Source: Parahoeflea alexandrii (lineage in GTDB: Bacteria; Pseudomonadota; Alphaproteobacteria; Rhizobiales; Rhizobiaceae). From it: 64,000 nucleotides of DNA. A model generated the notes under the pieces. That model saw nothing but the letters and a program-made list of their open reading frames with translations, searched no databases and was not told the DNA's origin. The DNA lies in contig NZ_JAAAML010000002.1 of NCBI RefSeq assembly GCF_024105735.1, positions 496,001 to 560,000 on the forward strand, given 5' to 3'. The stretch's first letter is position 1. Each line of letters starts with the position of its first letter. The position numbers and the translations under genes were made by a program. This document shows positions 17,589 to 26,608 of the stretch, piece by piece.

Positions 17589-17602
17589 TGTAATCGATTG
17601 AA
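17589..17602. promoter_or_regulatory. LacI-type operator, copy 2
   Basis: TGTAATCGATTGAA shares 12 consecutive bases with the site at 17554 and is in the same orientation. The 35-bp centre-to-centre spacing is a little over three helical turns, so two dimers could bind on nearly the same face of the DNA. It lies 84 bp before the start of the binding-protein gene. Confidence 0.8.
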
Positions 17603-17686
17603 AATGGTGTGAGGACACCGGTGGGCCCGGATCGCTGCGGCAGAGCAGCAAGGCCGGGAGGAGGAACATTCCTGGGAGGGAACTCG

Positions 17687-18919
17687 ATGAATACATTCAA
17701 GCTATTTCTTGCCGGTGCATCCGCGCTGGCGCTTTCGACGTCTGTCAACGCGACCGATCTGGAAGTCACCCACTGGTGGACCTCCGGCGGCGAAGCTGCG
17801 GCTGTTGCCGAATTTGCCAAGGCGTTTGACGCCACCGGCAACAAATGGGTCGACGGCGCCATCGCCGGCGGCGGCGGCACCGCACGCCCGGTCATGATTT
17901 CCCGCATCACCGGCGGTGATCCGATGGCAGCCACCCAGTTCAACCATGGCCGTCAGGCCGAAGAGCTTGTCGAGGCGGGCCTGATGCTCGATCTCACCGA
18001 GCTGGCCGAAAAGGAAGGCTGGAAGGATATCGTCAATCCGCCGAGCCTGCTCGACAGCTGCACGCTCGATGGCAAGATCTACTGCGTTCCAGTGAACATC
18101 CATTCGCCACAGTGGCTGTGGCTGTCCCATGCGGCCTTCGAGAAGGCTGGCGTGCCCGTTCCCGGCAATTGGGATGAATATGTTGCCGCGGCGCCGAAGC
18201 TGCGCGAAGCCGGCATTCAGCCGCTCGCTCTCGGTCAGCAGCCCTGGCAGTCGAACCTGCTTTTCGGCGCGGTCCAGATCGGTGTCGGCGGGCTTGACCT
18301 GTGGAAGCAGATCAATCTGGAAAAGGACGTGGCTGCGGCCAGCGGTCCTGAAATGGCCAAGGTCTTTCAGGCCATGGCCGATGCCCGCAACATGGCGGAT
18401 GGCTCCAATGTTCAGGACTGGAACCAAGCAACCAACATGGTCATCACCGGTACCGCCGGTGGCCAGATCATGGGAGACTGGGCCCAGGGTGAATTCCAGG
18501 TTGCCAATCAGGTGGCCGGCGAAGATTACACCTGCCTTCCGGGGCTTGGCGTCAACGAATACCTCTCAACCGGTGGTGACGCCTTCTATTTTCCGAAGCT
18601 GAAGGATCCTGAAAAGGCGGCGGCACAGCTTGAGCTGGCCTCGATGATGATCTCGAAGGAAGCCCAGGTTGCCTTCAACCTGAAAAAGGGCTCGCTTCCT
18701 ATCCGCGGCGATATCAACCTCTCCGCAGCCAATGACTGCATGAAAAAGGGTCTGGAGATCCTTGCGACCGGCAATCTGCTCCCCTCGGGCGATCAGGTTT
18801 TCTCGGCCGATACCCAGACCCAGTTCAACGATCTCATGGTTGAGTTCATGAACGACAAGAGCATCACGCCAGAAGATGCTCAGGAGCGCTACGCCGCCAT
18901 CGTCGAAGCTGCTGACTGA
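17687..18919 (+). CDS. CUT1-type sugar ABC transporter, periplasmic binding protein
   Basis: A 410-residue extracellular solute-binding protein (family 1). The signal peptide MNTFKLFLAGASALALSTS ends near VNA-TD, and the mature start DLEVTHWWTSGGEAAA is typical of binding proteins for sugars and oligosaccharides. The ATG at 17687 follows GGGAGGGAA; the longer in-frame extension to 17609 would bury the signal peptide. It is the first gene of the operon controlled by the divergent LacI protein. Downstream GH43 and isomerase genes suggest a xylo- or arabino-oligosaccharide, but the binding site residues cannot settle this. Confidence 0.92.
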   Translation: MNTFKLFLAGASALALSTSVNATDLEVTHWWTSGGEAAAVAEFAKAFDATGNKWVDGAIAGGGGTARPVMISRITGGDPMAATQFNHGRQAEELVEAGLMLDLTELAEKEGWKDIVNPPSLLDSCTLDGKIYCVPVNIHSPQWLWLSHAAFEKAGVPVPGNWDEYVAAAPKLREAGIQPLALGQQPWQSNLLFGAVQIGVGGLDLWKQINLEKDVAAASGPEMAKVFQAMADARNMADGSNVQDWNQATNMVITGTAGGQIMGDWAQGEFQVANQVAGEDYTCLPGLGVNEYLSTGGDAFYFPKLKDPEKAAAQLELASMMISKEAQVAFNLKKGSLPIRGDINLSAANDCMKKGLEILATGNLLPSGDQVFSADTQTQFNDLMVEFMNDKSITPEDAQERYAAIVEAAD

Positions 18920-18936
18920 TCAAAGACCTGATCATG

Positions 18937-18964
18937 CCACCGGTCCGCGCAGGCGGGCCGGTGG
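18937..18964 (+). repeat. Intercistronic hairpin after the binding-protein gene
   Basis: CCACCGGTCCGC (18937-18948) pairs with GCGGGCCGGTGG (18953-18964) through a 12-bp stem with one G-U pair and a 4-nt loop. It lies between the binding-protein gene and the first permease. Hairpins at this place in ABC operons usually protect or partly terminate the upstream message, so that the receptor is made in excess of the permeases. Confidence 0.7.
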
Positions 18965-18988
18965 TTCTCAGTCACCTGGAGACCGGCG

Positions 18989-19900
18989 ATGACCACCACC
19001 AGCACGGCTGCGGCCTCGCAGCGCCCGATACGCCTCTTTCGCAACAAGGCAGCCAAGATTGCCGCCATTCCCATGATTCTGACTGCGCTGGTGGTCTTCA
19101 TGGGGGGAACCATCTGGACGATTGTCTTCTCGTTCACCAAGTCCCGACTGTTGCCCAGGGCGGACTTTATTGGTCTTGATCAGTACGAACGCCTCTGGTC
19201 GAGCTCCAAATGGATGATCGCGATCGAGAACCTGATCATCTTCGGCCTGTGTTCGCTGGTCTTCTCGCTTGTCATCGGGTTCGTTCTCGCCGCCCTGCTT
19301 GATCAGAAGATCCGGTTCGAAAACACGTTCCGGACCATCATGCTCTATCCCTTTGCCCTGTCCTTCATCGTCACCGGTCTGGTCTGGCAATGGATTCTCA
19401 ACCCGGATTTCGGCATTCAGCACGTGGTTCGCTCGGCCGGATGGGAAAGCTTCTCCTTCGACCCGCTCAACAATCAGGCGATTGTCATCTACGGCATTCT
19501 CATTGCCGGGCTCTGGCAGGGCACCGGCCTGATCATGTGTCTCATGCTCGCAGGCCTGCGCGGCATCGACGAGGACATCTGGAAGGCGGCCCGCGTCGAC
19601 GGAATCCCTGCCTGGAAGACCTATATCTTTATCGTCATCCCGATGATGCGGCCGGTCTTCGTCACCACGCTGGTGATCATCGCCTCCGGCATCGTCAGGC
19701 TCTATGACCTCGTCGTCGCCCAGACCTCCGGTGGACCGGGCATCGCCTCGGAGGTTCCGGCCAAATATGTCTATGACGCGATGTTCCTGTCGCAGAATCT
19801 CGGCCAGGGCTTTGCCGGCTCGACGATGATGCTGCTCGCGGTTCTGATCGTCCTCATCCCCTGGGCCTACATGGAATTCGGAGGACGCCAGCGTGACTGA
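18989..19900 (+). CDS. Sugar ABC transporter permease, MalF-like
   Basis: The 303-residue inner-membrane protein has six hydrophobic segments and the EAA loop (EDIWKAARVDGIPAWKTYIFIVIP, split: EDIWKAARVDG and IPAWKTYIFIVIP) that contacts the ATPase. It pairs with the next permease to form the channel of the importer. The gene follows the binding-protein gene after a 69-bp gap holding a hairpin, and its end overlaps the next gene by 8 bp. Confidence 0.93.
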   Translation: MTTTSTAAASQRPIRLFRNKAAKIAAIPMILTALVVFMGGTIWTIVFSFTKSRLLPRADFIGLDQYERLWSSSKWMIAIENLIIFGLCSLVFSLVIGFVLAALLDQKIRFENTFRTIMLYPFALSFIVTGLVWQWILNPDFGIQHVVRSAGWESFSFDPLNNQAIVIYGILIAGLWQGTGLIMCLMLAGLRGIDEDIWKAARVDGIPAWKTYIFIVIPMMRPVFVTTLVIIASGIVRLYDLVVAQTSGGPGIASEVPAKYVYDAMFLSQNLGQGFAGSTMMLLAVLIVLIPWAYMEFGGRQRD

Positions 19901-20825
19901 CGTGACCAGCCTGAACGCGCCACATGCCGTCACCACCAGACGTCTGGACGGACCCAGTGGCGCCAAACCGAAACGCGCCATTTCCCCGCGCAACGTCTTC
20001 ATCTACGGCACCTTGCTGCTGGTTTCGGTCTACTACCTGCTGCCGCTTTACGTGATGATCGTGACCTCGCTGAAGGGCATGCCCGAAATCCGGCTCGGCA
20101 ACATCTTCGCCCCGCCGGTGGAGGTGACCTTCGAGCCTTGGGTCAAGGCCTGGGCCACGGCCTGCACGGGGCTTAACTGCGATGGACTTTCGCGCGGCTT
20201 CTGGAATTCTGTGCAGATCACCGTGCCCTCCGTCATCCTGTCCATCGCCATCGCCTCGGTGAACGGCTACGCGCTCGCCAACTGGCGCTTCAAGGGCGCC
20301 GATGTCTTCTTCACCATCCTGATCTTCGGTGCCTTCATTCCCTACCAGGTGATGCTCTATCCGATTGTCATCCTGCTGCGCGAACTCGGTATTTACGGCA
20401 CACTCTGGGGCCTCATTCTCGTCCACACGATTTTCGGCATGCCCATCCTGACGCTGCTTTTCCGCAACTACTTTACCTCGGTGCCGGAAGAGCTGTTCAA
20501 GGCGGCGCGCGTCGACGGGGCCGGCTTCTGGGGCATCTATTTCAAGATCATGCTGCCGATGAGCTTGCCGATCTTCGTTGTCGCCATGATCATCCAGATC
20601 ACCGGCGTCTGGAACGACTTCCTGTTCGGTGTCGTCTACACCAAGCCCGATGTCTATCCGATGACCGTGCAGCTCAACAACATCGTCAATTCGGTGCAGG
20701 GCGTGAAGGAGTACAATGTGAACATGGCGGCGACCATCATCACCGGGCTTGTTCCGCTGATTGTCTACTTCGTTTCCGGAAAGCTTTTCGTGCGCGGCAT
20801 CGCCGCCGGTGCGGTGAAAGGGTAA
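19893..20825 (+). CDS. Sugar ABC transporter permease, MalG-like
   Basis: A 310-residue permease with a cytoplasmic N-terminal leader, six membrane segments and the EAA motif EELFKAARVDGAGFWGIYFK near residue 205. Between the first two membrane segments is an insertion containing a cysteine pair (ATACTGLNCDGLSRGFW), which is usual in the glucose/oligosaccharide subgroup of MalG-type permeases. It overlaps the preceding permease gene by 8 bp and lies 5 bp before the ATPase gene. Confidence 0.93.
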   Translation: MTDVTSLNAPHAVTTRRLDGPSGAKPKRAISPRNVFIYGTLLLVSVYYLLPLYVMIVTSLKGMPEIRLGNIFAPPVEVTFEPWVKAWATACTGLNCDGLSRGFWNSVQITVPSVILSIAIASVNGYALANWRFKGADVFFTILIFGAFIPYQVMLYPIVILLRELGIYGTLWGLILVHTIFGMPILTLLFRNYFTSVPEELFKAARVDGAGFWGIYFKIMLPMSLPIFVVAMIIQITGVWNDFLFGVVYTKPDVYPMTVQLNNIVNSVQGVKEYNVNMAATIITGLVPLIVYFVSGKLFVRGIAAGAVKG

Positions 20826-20830
20826 GTATC

Positions 20831-21913
20831 GTGACCAGTGTATCGATCCGTGATCTGACGCTGAAATTCGGGTCTCTCGAAGTTCTCAAATCGCTCAACC
20901 TCGACATTGATGAAGGCGAATTTCTCGTCCTTCTCGGACCCTCGGGCTGCGGCAAGTCCACCTTGCTCAACTGCATTGCCGGCCTGCTCGATATCTCCGA
21001 TGGCCAGATTTTCATCGGCGGCAACAATGTCACCTGGTCCGAGCCCAGCGAACGCGGCATCGGCATGGTGTTCCAGTCCTATGCGCTCTATCCGCAGATG
21101 ACGGTCGAGGGCAACCTCGCATTCGGCCTGAAGAACGCCCGCATGCCGAAGGACCAGATCGCCGAGCGGATAGCCCGGGCAGCCGAAGTCCTGCAGATCG
21201 AGCCCCTGCTCAAGCGCAAGCCGGCACAGCTGTCGGGTGGTCAGCGCCAGCGGGTCGCCATCGGCCGCGCGCTGGTGCGCGATGTCGACGTGTTCCTGTT
21301 CGACGAGCCTTTGTCCAATCTCGATGCCAAGTTGCGTGCCGAATTGCGCGTCGAGATCAAGCGGCTGCATCACCGGCTCAAGAACACCATGATCTACGTC
21401 ACCCACGACCAGATCGAGGCGCTGACATTGGCCGACCGCATCGCGATCATGCGCAACGGCATCATCCAGCAGCTTGATACGCCGCACGAGATCTACAACC
21501 GCCCGGTCAATCTCTATGTGGCCGGTTTCATGGGCTCGCCGGGGATGAATTTCATCGAGGGCGACATCACGCATCACAGCGAAGCCGCGATCAATTTCGG
21601 CTCCACCCGGATCCCGCTGGAACGATATCCCTTCATACGGTCCGACCGGCCCGAGAAAGCGATATTCGGGATCAGGCCGGAACATGTGAGCTGCGGAGCG
21701 GCCGCAGCCGGTGAACCCTTTACAGCTGATGTGGAGATCGAGGTGGTCGAGCCCATGGGAGCGGACACGCTCGTCTGGGCCGTGCTGGACGGAAAGGAAT
21801 TCCGCTTCCGGGTCGACGGCCAAAGCCCCTTGCGCGCCGGCGAGACCGCGCGGATCGGCTTTGATCCGGCCAAGGCATCGATCTTCGACATGGCGACAGA
21901 ACTCCGGCTCTGA
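20831..21913 (+). CDS. Sugar ABC transporter ATP-binding protein (UgpC/MsmK type)
   Basis: A 360-residue ATPase of the CUT1 class. Walker A is GPSGCGKST, the signature [15 protein letters not shown], and Walker B VFLFDEPLSNLD; a C-terminal regulatory TOBE-like domain follows from about residue 240. It starts with GTG after GGTAAGTAT and powers the two permeases encoded upstream. As in many alphaproteobacteria, this ATPase could serve several CUT1 importers. Confidence 0.93.
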   Translation: MTSVSIRDLTLKFGSLEVLKSLNLDIDEGEFLVLLGPSGCGKSTLLNCIAGLLDISDGQIFIGGNNVTWSEPSERGIGMVFQSYALYPQMTVEGNLAFGLKNARMPKDQIAERIARAAEVLQIEPLLKRKPAQLSGGQRQRVAIGRALVRDVDVFLFDEPLSNLDAKLRAELRVEIKRLHHRLKNTMIYVTHDQIEALTLADRIAIMRNGIIQQLDTPHEIYNRPVNLYVAGFMGSPGMNFIEGDITHHSEAAINFGSTRIPLERYPFIRSDRPEKAIFGIRPEHVSCGAAAAGEPFTADVEIEVVEPMGADTLVWAVLDGKEFRFRVDGQSPLRAGETARIGFDPAKASIFDMATELRL

Positions 21914-21966
21914 CGAAAATCAGCGCGGGATCGCAGGTCGGTCGGGCGCTTCAGACTAACTAGCAT

Positions 21967-21989
21967 CTCGCCCTGTTTCGGCGGGCGAG
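21967..21989 (+). repeat. Intercistronic hairpin between ATPase and isomerase genes
   Basis: CTCGCCC (21967-21973) pairs with GGGCGAG (21983-21989) across a 9-nt loop. It is in the 138-bp space between the transporter ATPase and the isomerase-like gene. No T-run follows, so partial termination or message protection is more likely than a full terminator. Confidence 0.5.
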
Positions 21990-22051
21990 GTCGCGGAAAC
22001 CGACAAACCAGACGACACTCAGACAAGGCAAGATCAGGAAAGCCCACTCTC

Positions 22052-22804
22052 ATGAACCTCTCGTTTCAGCTCTACAGCGCCCGCAACTTTCAGCCCTGGC
22101 AGGATGTCCTGGCGATGCTCGCCCGCACCGGTTACCGCAATGTCGAGGGCTTTGGCGGGGTCTATGAAGATCCCTCCGCATTTCGCGGGCTCATGAATCA
22201 GAACGGACTTGCCATGCCGTCCGGGCATTTTTCCTTGGACGCGCTGGAAGGCGACATTGATGCGGTGCTGAAGACCGCTTCCGTGCTCGGCATCGAGCGG
22301 ATCTTCTGCCCGCATATCGCAGCTGACCAGCGCCCGTCGGACAAGGCAGGCTGGCAGGAATTTGCAGCCCGCCTGAGCGCGGTTGGCGAGAATGTTCGTG
22401 CGGCGGGATTCGGTTTCGGCTGGCACAATCATGATTTCGAGTTCGTCCCGCTGGCCGATGGATCGGTGCCGATGCAGATCCTGCTTGAAACCGCACCGGA
22501 CATCGATTGGGAGGCCGATATCGCATGGGTGATTCGCGGTGGCGCCGATGCGGCGGACTGGATTGCCCGGCATGGCAAGCGGATCACCGCGGTTCACGTC
22601 AAGGACATCGCGGCAGCCGGTGAGGCCTCGGACGAGGACGGCTGGGCCGATGTGGGGCACGGCACGGTCGACTGGACGGCCCTGTTCCGGCAATTGAAGG
22701 CCGAAACCCCTGCCGGGCTCTTTATCATGGAGCATGACAATCCCTCCGATGTCGGCCGGTTCGCATCCCGATCCCTCGACTGGTGCAAGAGCACCGCGGA
22801 GTAA
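22052..22804 (+). CDS. Sugar phosphate isomerase/epimerase-like TIM barrel protein
   Basis: A 250-residue AP-endonuclease-2/xylose-isomerase-like TIM barrel. Metal-binding segments FGWHNHDFEF (about 128-137) and ITAVHVKDIA (about 180-189) are visible, as is the C-terminal FIMEHDNP acidic strand. Members isomerise, epimerise or dehydrate sugars and inositols in the cytoplasm. Its TAA overlaps the ATG of the Gfo/Idh gene by one base, a tight coupling that suggests sequential steps in one pathway. No specific sugar can be assigned. Confidence 0.88.
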   Translation: MNLSFQLYSARNFQPWQDVLAMLARTGYRNVEGFGGVYEDPSAFRGLMNQNGLAMPSGHFSLDALEGDIDAVLKTASVLGIERIFCPHIAADQRPSDKAGWQEFAARLSAVGENVRAAGFGFGWHNHDFEFVPLADGSVPMQILLETAPDIDWEADIAWVIRGGADAADWIARHGKRITAVHVKDIAAAGEASDEDGWADVGHGTVDWTALFRQLKAETPAGLFIMEHDNPSDVGRFASRSLDWCKSTAE

Positions 22805-23955
22805 TGGACATGACCAAGATTCTCGGCGTCGGCATCATCGGCTGCGGCAACATCTCGACCTCTTACTTGAAGCTTGCTCCGCTGTTCAGGGGGATCGAGG
22901 TTCGCGCCTGCGCCGACATCAATCCCGAGGCAGCCAGCGCCCGCGCGGCCGAATACGGCATCCGGGCCGAAAGCGTCGAGGATCTTCTCGCTGCTGACGA
23001 CATCGACATGATCGTCAACCTGACGGTGCCCGCAGTCCATTATGCGGTTTCTGCCCAGGCGCTCGATGCCGGCAAGCATGTCTATTCGGAAAAGCCTTTC
23101 GTGCTCTCGGTTGCCGAGGGCCGCGACCTTGCGGAGAGAGCCGCGAAGAAGGGGCTCCGGGTCGGCTCTGCCCCGGACACCTTCCTGGGCGGTGCGCACC
23201 AGCTGGCGCGGCATCTGGTTGAGGACGGTTCCGTCGGTCGCATCACTGGCGGCACCTGCCACGTGTTGAGCCCCGGCATGGAGCACTGGCACCCCAATCC
23301 GGATTTCTTCTTCAAGCCCGGCGGCGGTCCGGTACTTGATCTCGGCCCCTATTACATTTCCAATCTCGTGCAGCTGATCGGGCCGGTCGTCCGAGTTGGA
23401 GCCATGTCCTCGATTCCCAGCCCCGAGCGCAAGATCACCTCGGAGCCGCGCAATGGCGAGATGATCACGGTCGAGACCCCGACCACAATCCATGCGCTGC
23501 TGGAGTTCGCCAATGGTGCGGTCGTCACCCTCGGCGCCAGCTGGGACGTCAAGGCGCACGGCCATCGGCCGATGGAACTCTACGGAACCGATGCCAGCCT
23601 CGTGGTTCCCGATCCCAATTTCTTCGGCGGCAAGGTCGAACTCATTGGACAGGGCGGCGAAGCCAGGGCCTTGCCGGAATGGGACCATGCGCTCGGTGTT
23701 CCCAACCAGCAGCACAACCAGGGCATGATGGCCAATTACCGCACCGCGGGCCTTGCCGACATGGCGCTCGCCATCCTCGAAAACCGGTCGCACCGTTGCT
23801 CGCTCGAGTTTGCGCTCCATGTGGTAGACGTTATGACAGCCATTCTCCACTCGGGGGAAAGCGGCGAATTCATTCGCCTGACCACCAGCTGCGAGCAACC
23901 TGCCTCCCTCGGGATCGAGGAGGCGGCCGCGCTCCTCAACACGAAAGACGTCTGA
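22804..23955 (+). CDS. Gfo/Idh/MocA-family NAD(P)-dependent sugar oxidoreductase
   Basis: About 383 residues. The N-terminal Rossmann fold has GVGIIGCGNIS; the family EKP motif is in VYSEKPFVLS near residue 100, and the C-terminal alpha/beta domain follows with GGGPVLDLGPYYI. Enzymes of this family oxidise a sugar or inositol hydroxyl with NAD(P). ATG 22804 was chosen because it overlaps the upstream stop; ATG 22810 is a close alternative. Its partners, the TIM-barrel isomerase and the aldo-keto reductase, are immediately adjacent. Confidence 0.92.
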   Translation: MDMTKILGVGIIGCGNISTSYLKLAPLFRGIEVRACADINPEAASARAAEYGIRAESVEDLLAADDIDMIVNLTVPAVHYAVSAQALDAGKHVYSEKPFVLSVAEGRDLAERAAKKGLRVGSAPDTFLGGAHQLARHLVEDGSVGRITGGTCHVLSPGMEHWHPNPDFFFKPGGGPVLDLGPYYISNLVQLIGPVVRVGAMSSIPSPERKITSEPRNGEMITVETPTTIHALLEFANGAVVTLGASWDVKAHGHRPMELYGTDASLVVPDPNFFGGKVELIGQGGEARALPEWDHALGVPNQQHNQGMMANYRTAGLADMALAILENRSHRCSLEFALHVVDVMTAILHSGESGEFIRLTTSCEQPASLGIEEAAALLNTKDV

Positions 23956-23957
23956 CC

Positions 23958-25001
23958 ATGTGGACACCCGCAGCCAATCGCTATGATTCCATGAGCTATC
24001 GCCGGACCGGCCGGTCCGGCCTCAAACTTCCGGCGATTTCACTCGGCCTGTGGCACAATTTCGGCGGTGACACGCCGCATGAACTTAAGCGCGAGCTGTG
24101 CCGCACGGCGTTTGATCTCGGCATCACCCATTTCGATCTGGCCAACAACTACGGTCCGCCCCCCGGCTCGGCCGAAACAGCATTCGGCGAGATCCTGAAG
24201 ACCGATTTCCATGGCCTGCGCGACGAGATGATCATCTCGTCAAAGGCCGGCTACGGCATGTGGCCCGGTCCCTACGGCGAATGGGGCAGCCGCAAATATC
24301 TGGTCTCGAGCTGCGACCAGAGCCTTAAGCGCATGGGCCTAGATTACGTCGACATCTTCTATTCGCACCGCTTCGATCCCGACACGCCGCTGGAAGAAAC
24401 CATGATGGCGCTCGATCACATCGTCCGCTCTGGCCGGGCGCTCTATGCCGGGATCTCCAGCTACAATTCGAAGCGCACGAAAGAAGCAGCTGCCATTCTC
24501 AAGCAGCTCGGCACGCCATGCCTCATTCACCAGCCGAGCTATTCGATGATCAACCGCTGGGTCGAGGATGACGGCCTGCTTGATACACTCGACGAAGAAG
24601 GCATCGGTTCGATCGTCTTCTCGCCGCTGGCCCAGGGCATGCTCACCGGCAAATATCTGGGCGGCATTCCGGAAGACAGCCGCGCCGCGCAGGACAAGTC
24701 GCTCAATGCGGATTTCCTCAACGAGCGCAATCTCGGCAACATCCGCGCACTCAACGACATCGCCAAACGCCGAGGCCAGACGCTGGCGCAAATGGCGCTC
24801 GCCTGGGTGCTGCGTGGCGGAAGGGTCACGTCGGCCCTGATCGGCGCAAGCCGTCCGCAGCAGATCGTTGATTGTGTCGGTGCGCTCGAAAATCAGGAGT
24901 TTACCGAAGCCGAACTCAACGAAATCGACGGCTACGCCCGTGACGCCGACATCAACCTGTGGGCGGCATCCGCCGAACGTGAGGGACCGAAGAGAAAATG
25001 A
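23958..25001 (+). CDS. Aldo/keto reductase, L-glyceraldehyde-3-phosphate reductase-like (YghZ type)
   Basis: A 347-residue TIM barrel of the AKR superfamily. The catalytic tetrad is visible: Asp and Tyr in FDLANNYGPPPGS, Lys in IISSKAGYGMW, His in DIFYSHRFDP. The motif run THFDLANNYGPP and SSKAGYGMWPGPYGEWGS is characteristic of the YghZ/Gpr branch. It starts 2 bp after the Gfo/Idh stop and its TGA overlaps the GH43 start. In this operon it may reduce or oxidise a sugar aldehyde; methylglyoxal-type detoxification is the other known role. Confidence 0.9.
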   Translation: MWTPAANRYDSMSYRRTGRSGLKLPAISLGLWHNFGGDTPHELKRELCRTAFDLGITHFDLANNYGPPPGSAETAFGEILKTDFHGLRDEMIISSKAGYGMWPGPYGEWGSRKYLVSSCDQSLKRMGLDYVDIFYSHRFDPDTPLEETMMALDHIVRSGRALYAGISSYNSKRTKEAAAILKQLGTPCLIHQPSYSMINRWVEDDGLLDTLDEEGIGSIVFSPLAQGMLTGKYLGGIPEDSRAAQDKSLNADFLNERNLGNIRALNDIAKRRGQTLAQMALAWVLRGGRVTSALIGASRPQQIVDCVGALENQEFTEAELNEIDGYARDADINLWAASAEREGPKRK

Positions 25002-26608
25002 TCACAAACCCGATTCTGCCCGGCTTCAATCCGGACCCTTCGATCTGCCGGGCAGGACCGGACTACTACATCGCCACTTCGACCTTCGAGTGGTACCCCG
25101 GTGTGCAGATCCATCATTCGACGGATCTGGTCAACTGGCGGCTGGTGAGCCGTCCGCTCAACCGCGCCAGCCAGCTCGACATGCGCGGCAACCCCGATTC
25201 CTGTGGCATCTGGGCGCCCTGCCTGTCCTATGCGGACGGGTTGTTCTGGCTGGTCTACACCGACGTCAAGCGGCTCGACGGCAACTTCAAGGACGCCCAC
25301 AATTACATCGTCACTGCCCCGGACATTGCCGGCCCCTGGTCCGATCCGGTCTATGTCAATTCGTCCGGTTTCGACCCGTCCCTGTTTCATGATGAGGACC
25401 GCCGCAAATGGTTCCTCAACATGGTCTGGAACCATCGTACGGATTCGGTTGGCGGCAACCCAAAGCATCCCGCCTTCGCTGGTATCCTGGCGCAGGAATA
25501 CGACCCGGCTGCCGGCAAGCTGATCGGTGAGCCGGTCAACATCTTCGCCGGCAGCTCGCACGGTCTGGTCGAAGGCTCGCACCTGTTCCGGCGCGATGGC
25601 TGGTACTATCTCACCGTGGCGGAGGGCGGCACCGGTTACGATCACGCCGTCACCATGGCGCGGTCGCGCAGTCTGACCGGACCCTATGAGCTGCATCCCG
25701 ACACGTTCCTGATGACCTCGAAGGACGCGCCCGATGCGCCCTTGCAGCGCGCCGGCCATGGCCAGATGGTCGAGACGCCTGACGGGCAGGTCTACCACAC
25801 CCATCTCTGCTCCCGGCCATTGCCGGGCATCCGCCGCTCGCCGCTCGGCCGCGAGACGGCGATCCAGAAATGCGTCTGGGGCGAGGATGGCTGGCTGCGC
25901 CTGGCTCACGGCGGTCTGGTTCCGGCGCTGGAAGTGGACGCACCCGACGCCAACAGCCGCAAGCTGCCCGTCGATCCTGTCCGCTGGGAGTTTTCAGGCG
26001 ACAGGCTGCCCGAGGATTTCCAGTGGCTTCGCACGCCTTACCCGGAGCGGATCTTCTCGATGACCGGTTCCGCTCTGCGGCTTCATGCGCGCGAATCCAT
26101 CGGCAGCTGGTTCGAGCAGGCGCTGGTGGCCAGACGCCAGGAGCATCTCGCGTTCCGCGCTGAAACCAGCGTGAGGTTTGCACCGCGCAATTTCCAGCAG
26201 ACTGCCGGGCTGGTGCACTATTACAACCGCAGCAAGTTCCATTACCTGGCCGTCACCTGGCACGAGGAACTCGGGAGGGTGCTGACCATCCTGAGCTGTC
26301 CTGGAGACTGGCCGCATGGCAAGCTGGAGTTCCCCCTCGCAAAACCCGTCGCCCTGCCGGCGGATGGCCGGGTCGAGCTGGCCATGGAGGTTGGTGGCGC
26401 CGATCTGCAGTTTCAATGGCGCGTGCCCGGCACGGACTGGCAGGCTGTCGGCCCGGTGCTTGATGCCAGCGTCATCTCGGACGAAGGCGGGCGCGGCGAA
26501 CACGCCTCCTTTACCGGCGCATTCACCGGGATGGCCGCCTTCGATACCTCCGGCAGTGCCATCTCTGCCGATTTCGACCGCTTCGACTATATCCCCGCTC
26601 AAACCTGA
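24998..26608 (+). CDS. Glycoside hydrolase family 43 (beta-xylosidase/alpha-arabinofuranosidase type)
   Basis: A 536-residue enzyme with a five-bladed propeller catalytic domain (about 1-310) and a C-terminal beta-sandwich domain (about 325-530) as in beta-xylosidases. The three catalytic acids are D13 (GFNPDPSIC), D126 (SGFDPSLF) and E192 (GLVEGSHLF). There is no signal peptide, so it should cleave imported short oligosaccharides in the cytoplasm. The ATGA overlap with the aldo-keto reductase gene places it in the LacI-controlled operon. The best guess of substrate is xylobiose or arabinoxylo-oligosaccharide. Confidence 0.92.
   Translation: MITNPILPGFNPDPSICRAGPDYYIATSTFEWYPGVQIHHSTDLVNWRLVSRPLNRASQLDMRGNPDSCGIWAPCLSYADGLFWLVYTDVKRLDGNFKDAHNYIVTAPDIAGPWSDPVYVNSSGFDPSLFHDEDRRKWFLNMVWNHRTDSVGGNPKHPAFAGILAQEYDPAAGKLIGEPVNIFAGSSHGLVEGSHLFRRDGWYYLTVAEGGTGYDHAVTMARSRSLTGPYELHPDTFLMTSKDAPDAPLQRAGHGQMVETPDGQVYHTHLCSRPLPGIRRSPLGRETAIQKCVWGEDGWLRLAHGGLVPALEVDAPDANSRKLPVDPVRWEFSGDRLPEDFQWLRTPYPERIFSMTGSALRLHARESIGSWFEQALVARRQEHLAFRAETSVRFAPRNFQQTAGLVHYYNRSKFHYLAVTWHEELGRVLTILSCPGDWPHGKLEFPLAKPVALPADGRVELAMEVGGADLQFQWRVPGTDWQAVGPVLDASVISDEGGRGEHASFTGAFTGMAAFDTSGSAISADFDRFDYIPAQT

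Noticed and set aside
22594-23967. Minus-strand frame of 457 codons opposite the Gfo/Idh gene
   Set aside because: The opposite strand has complete Rossmann and EKP motifs and operon overlaps, so this is an antisense shadow.
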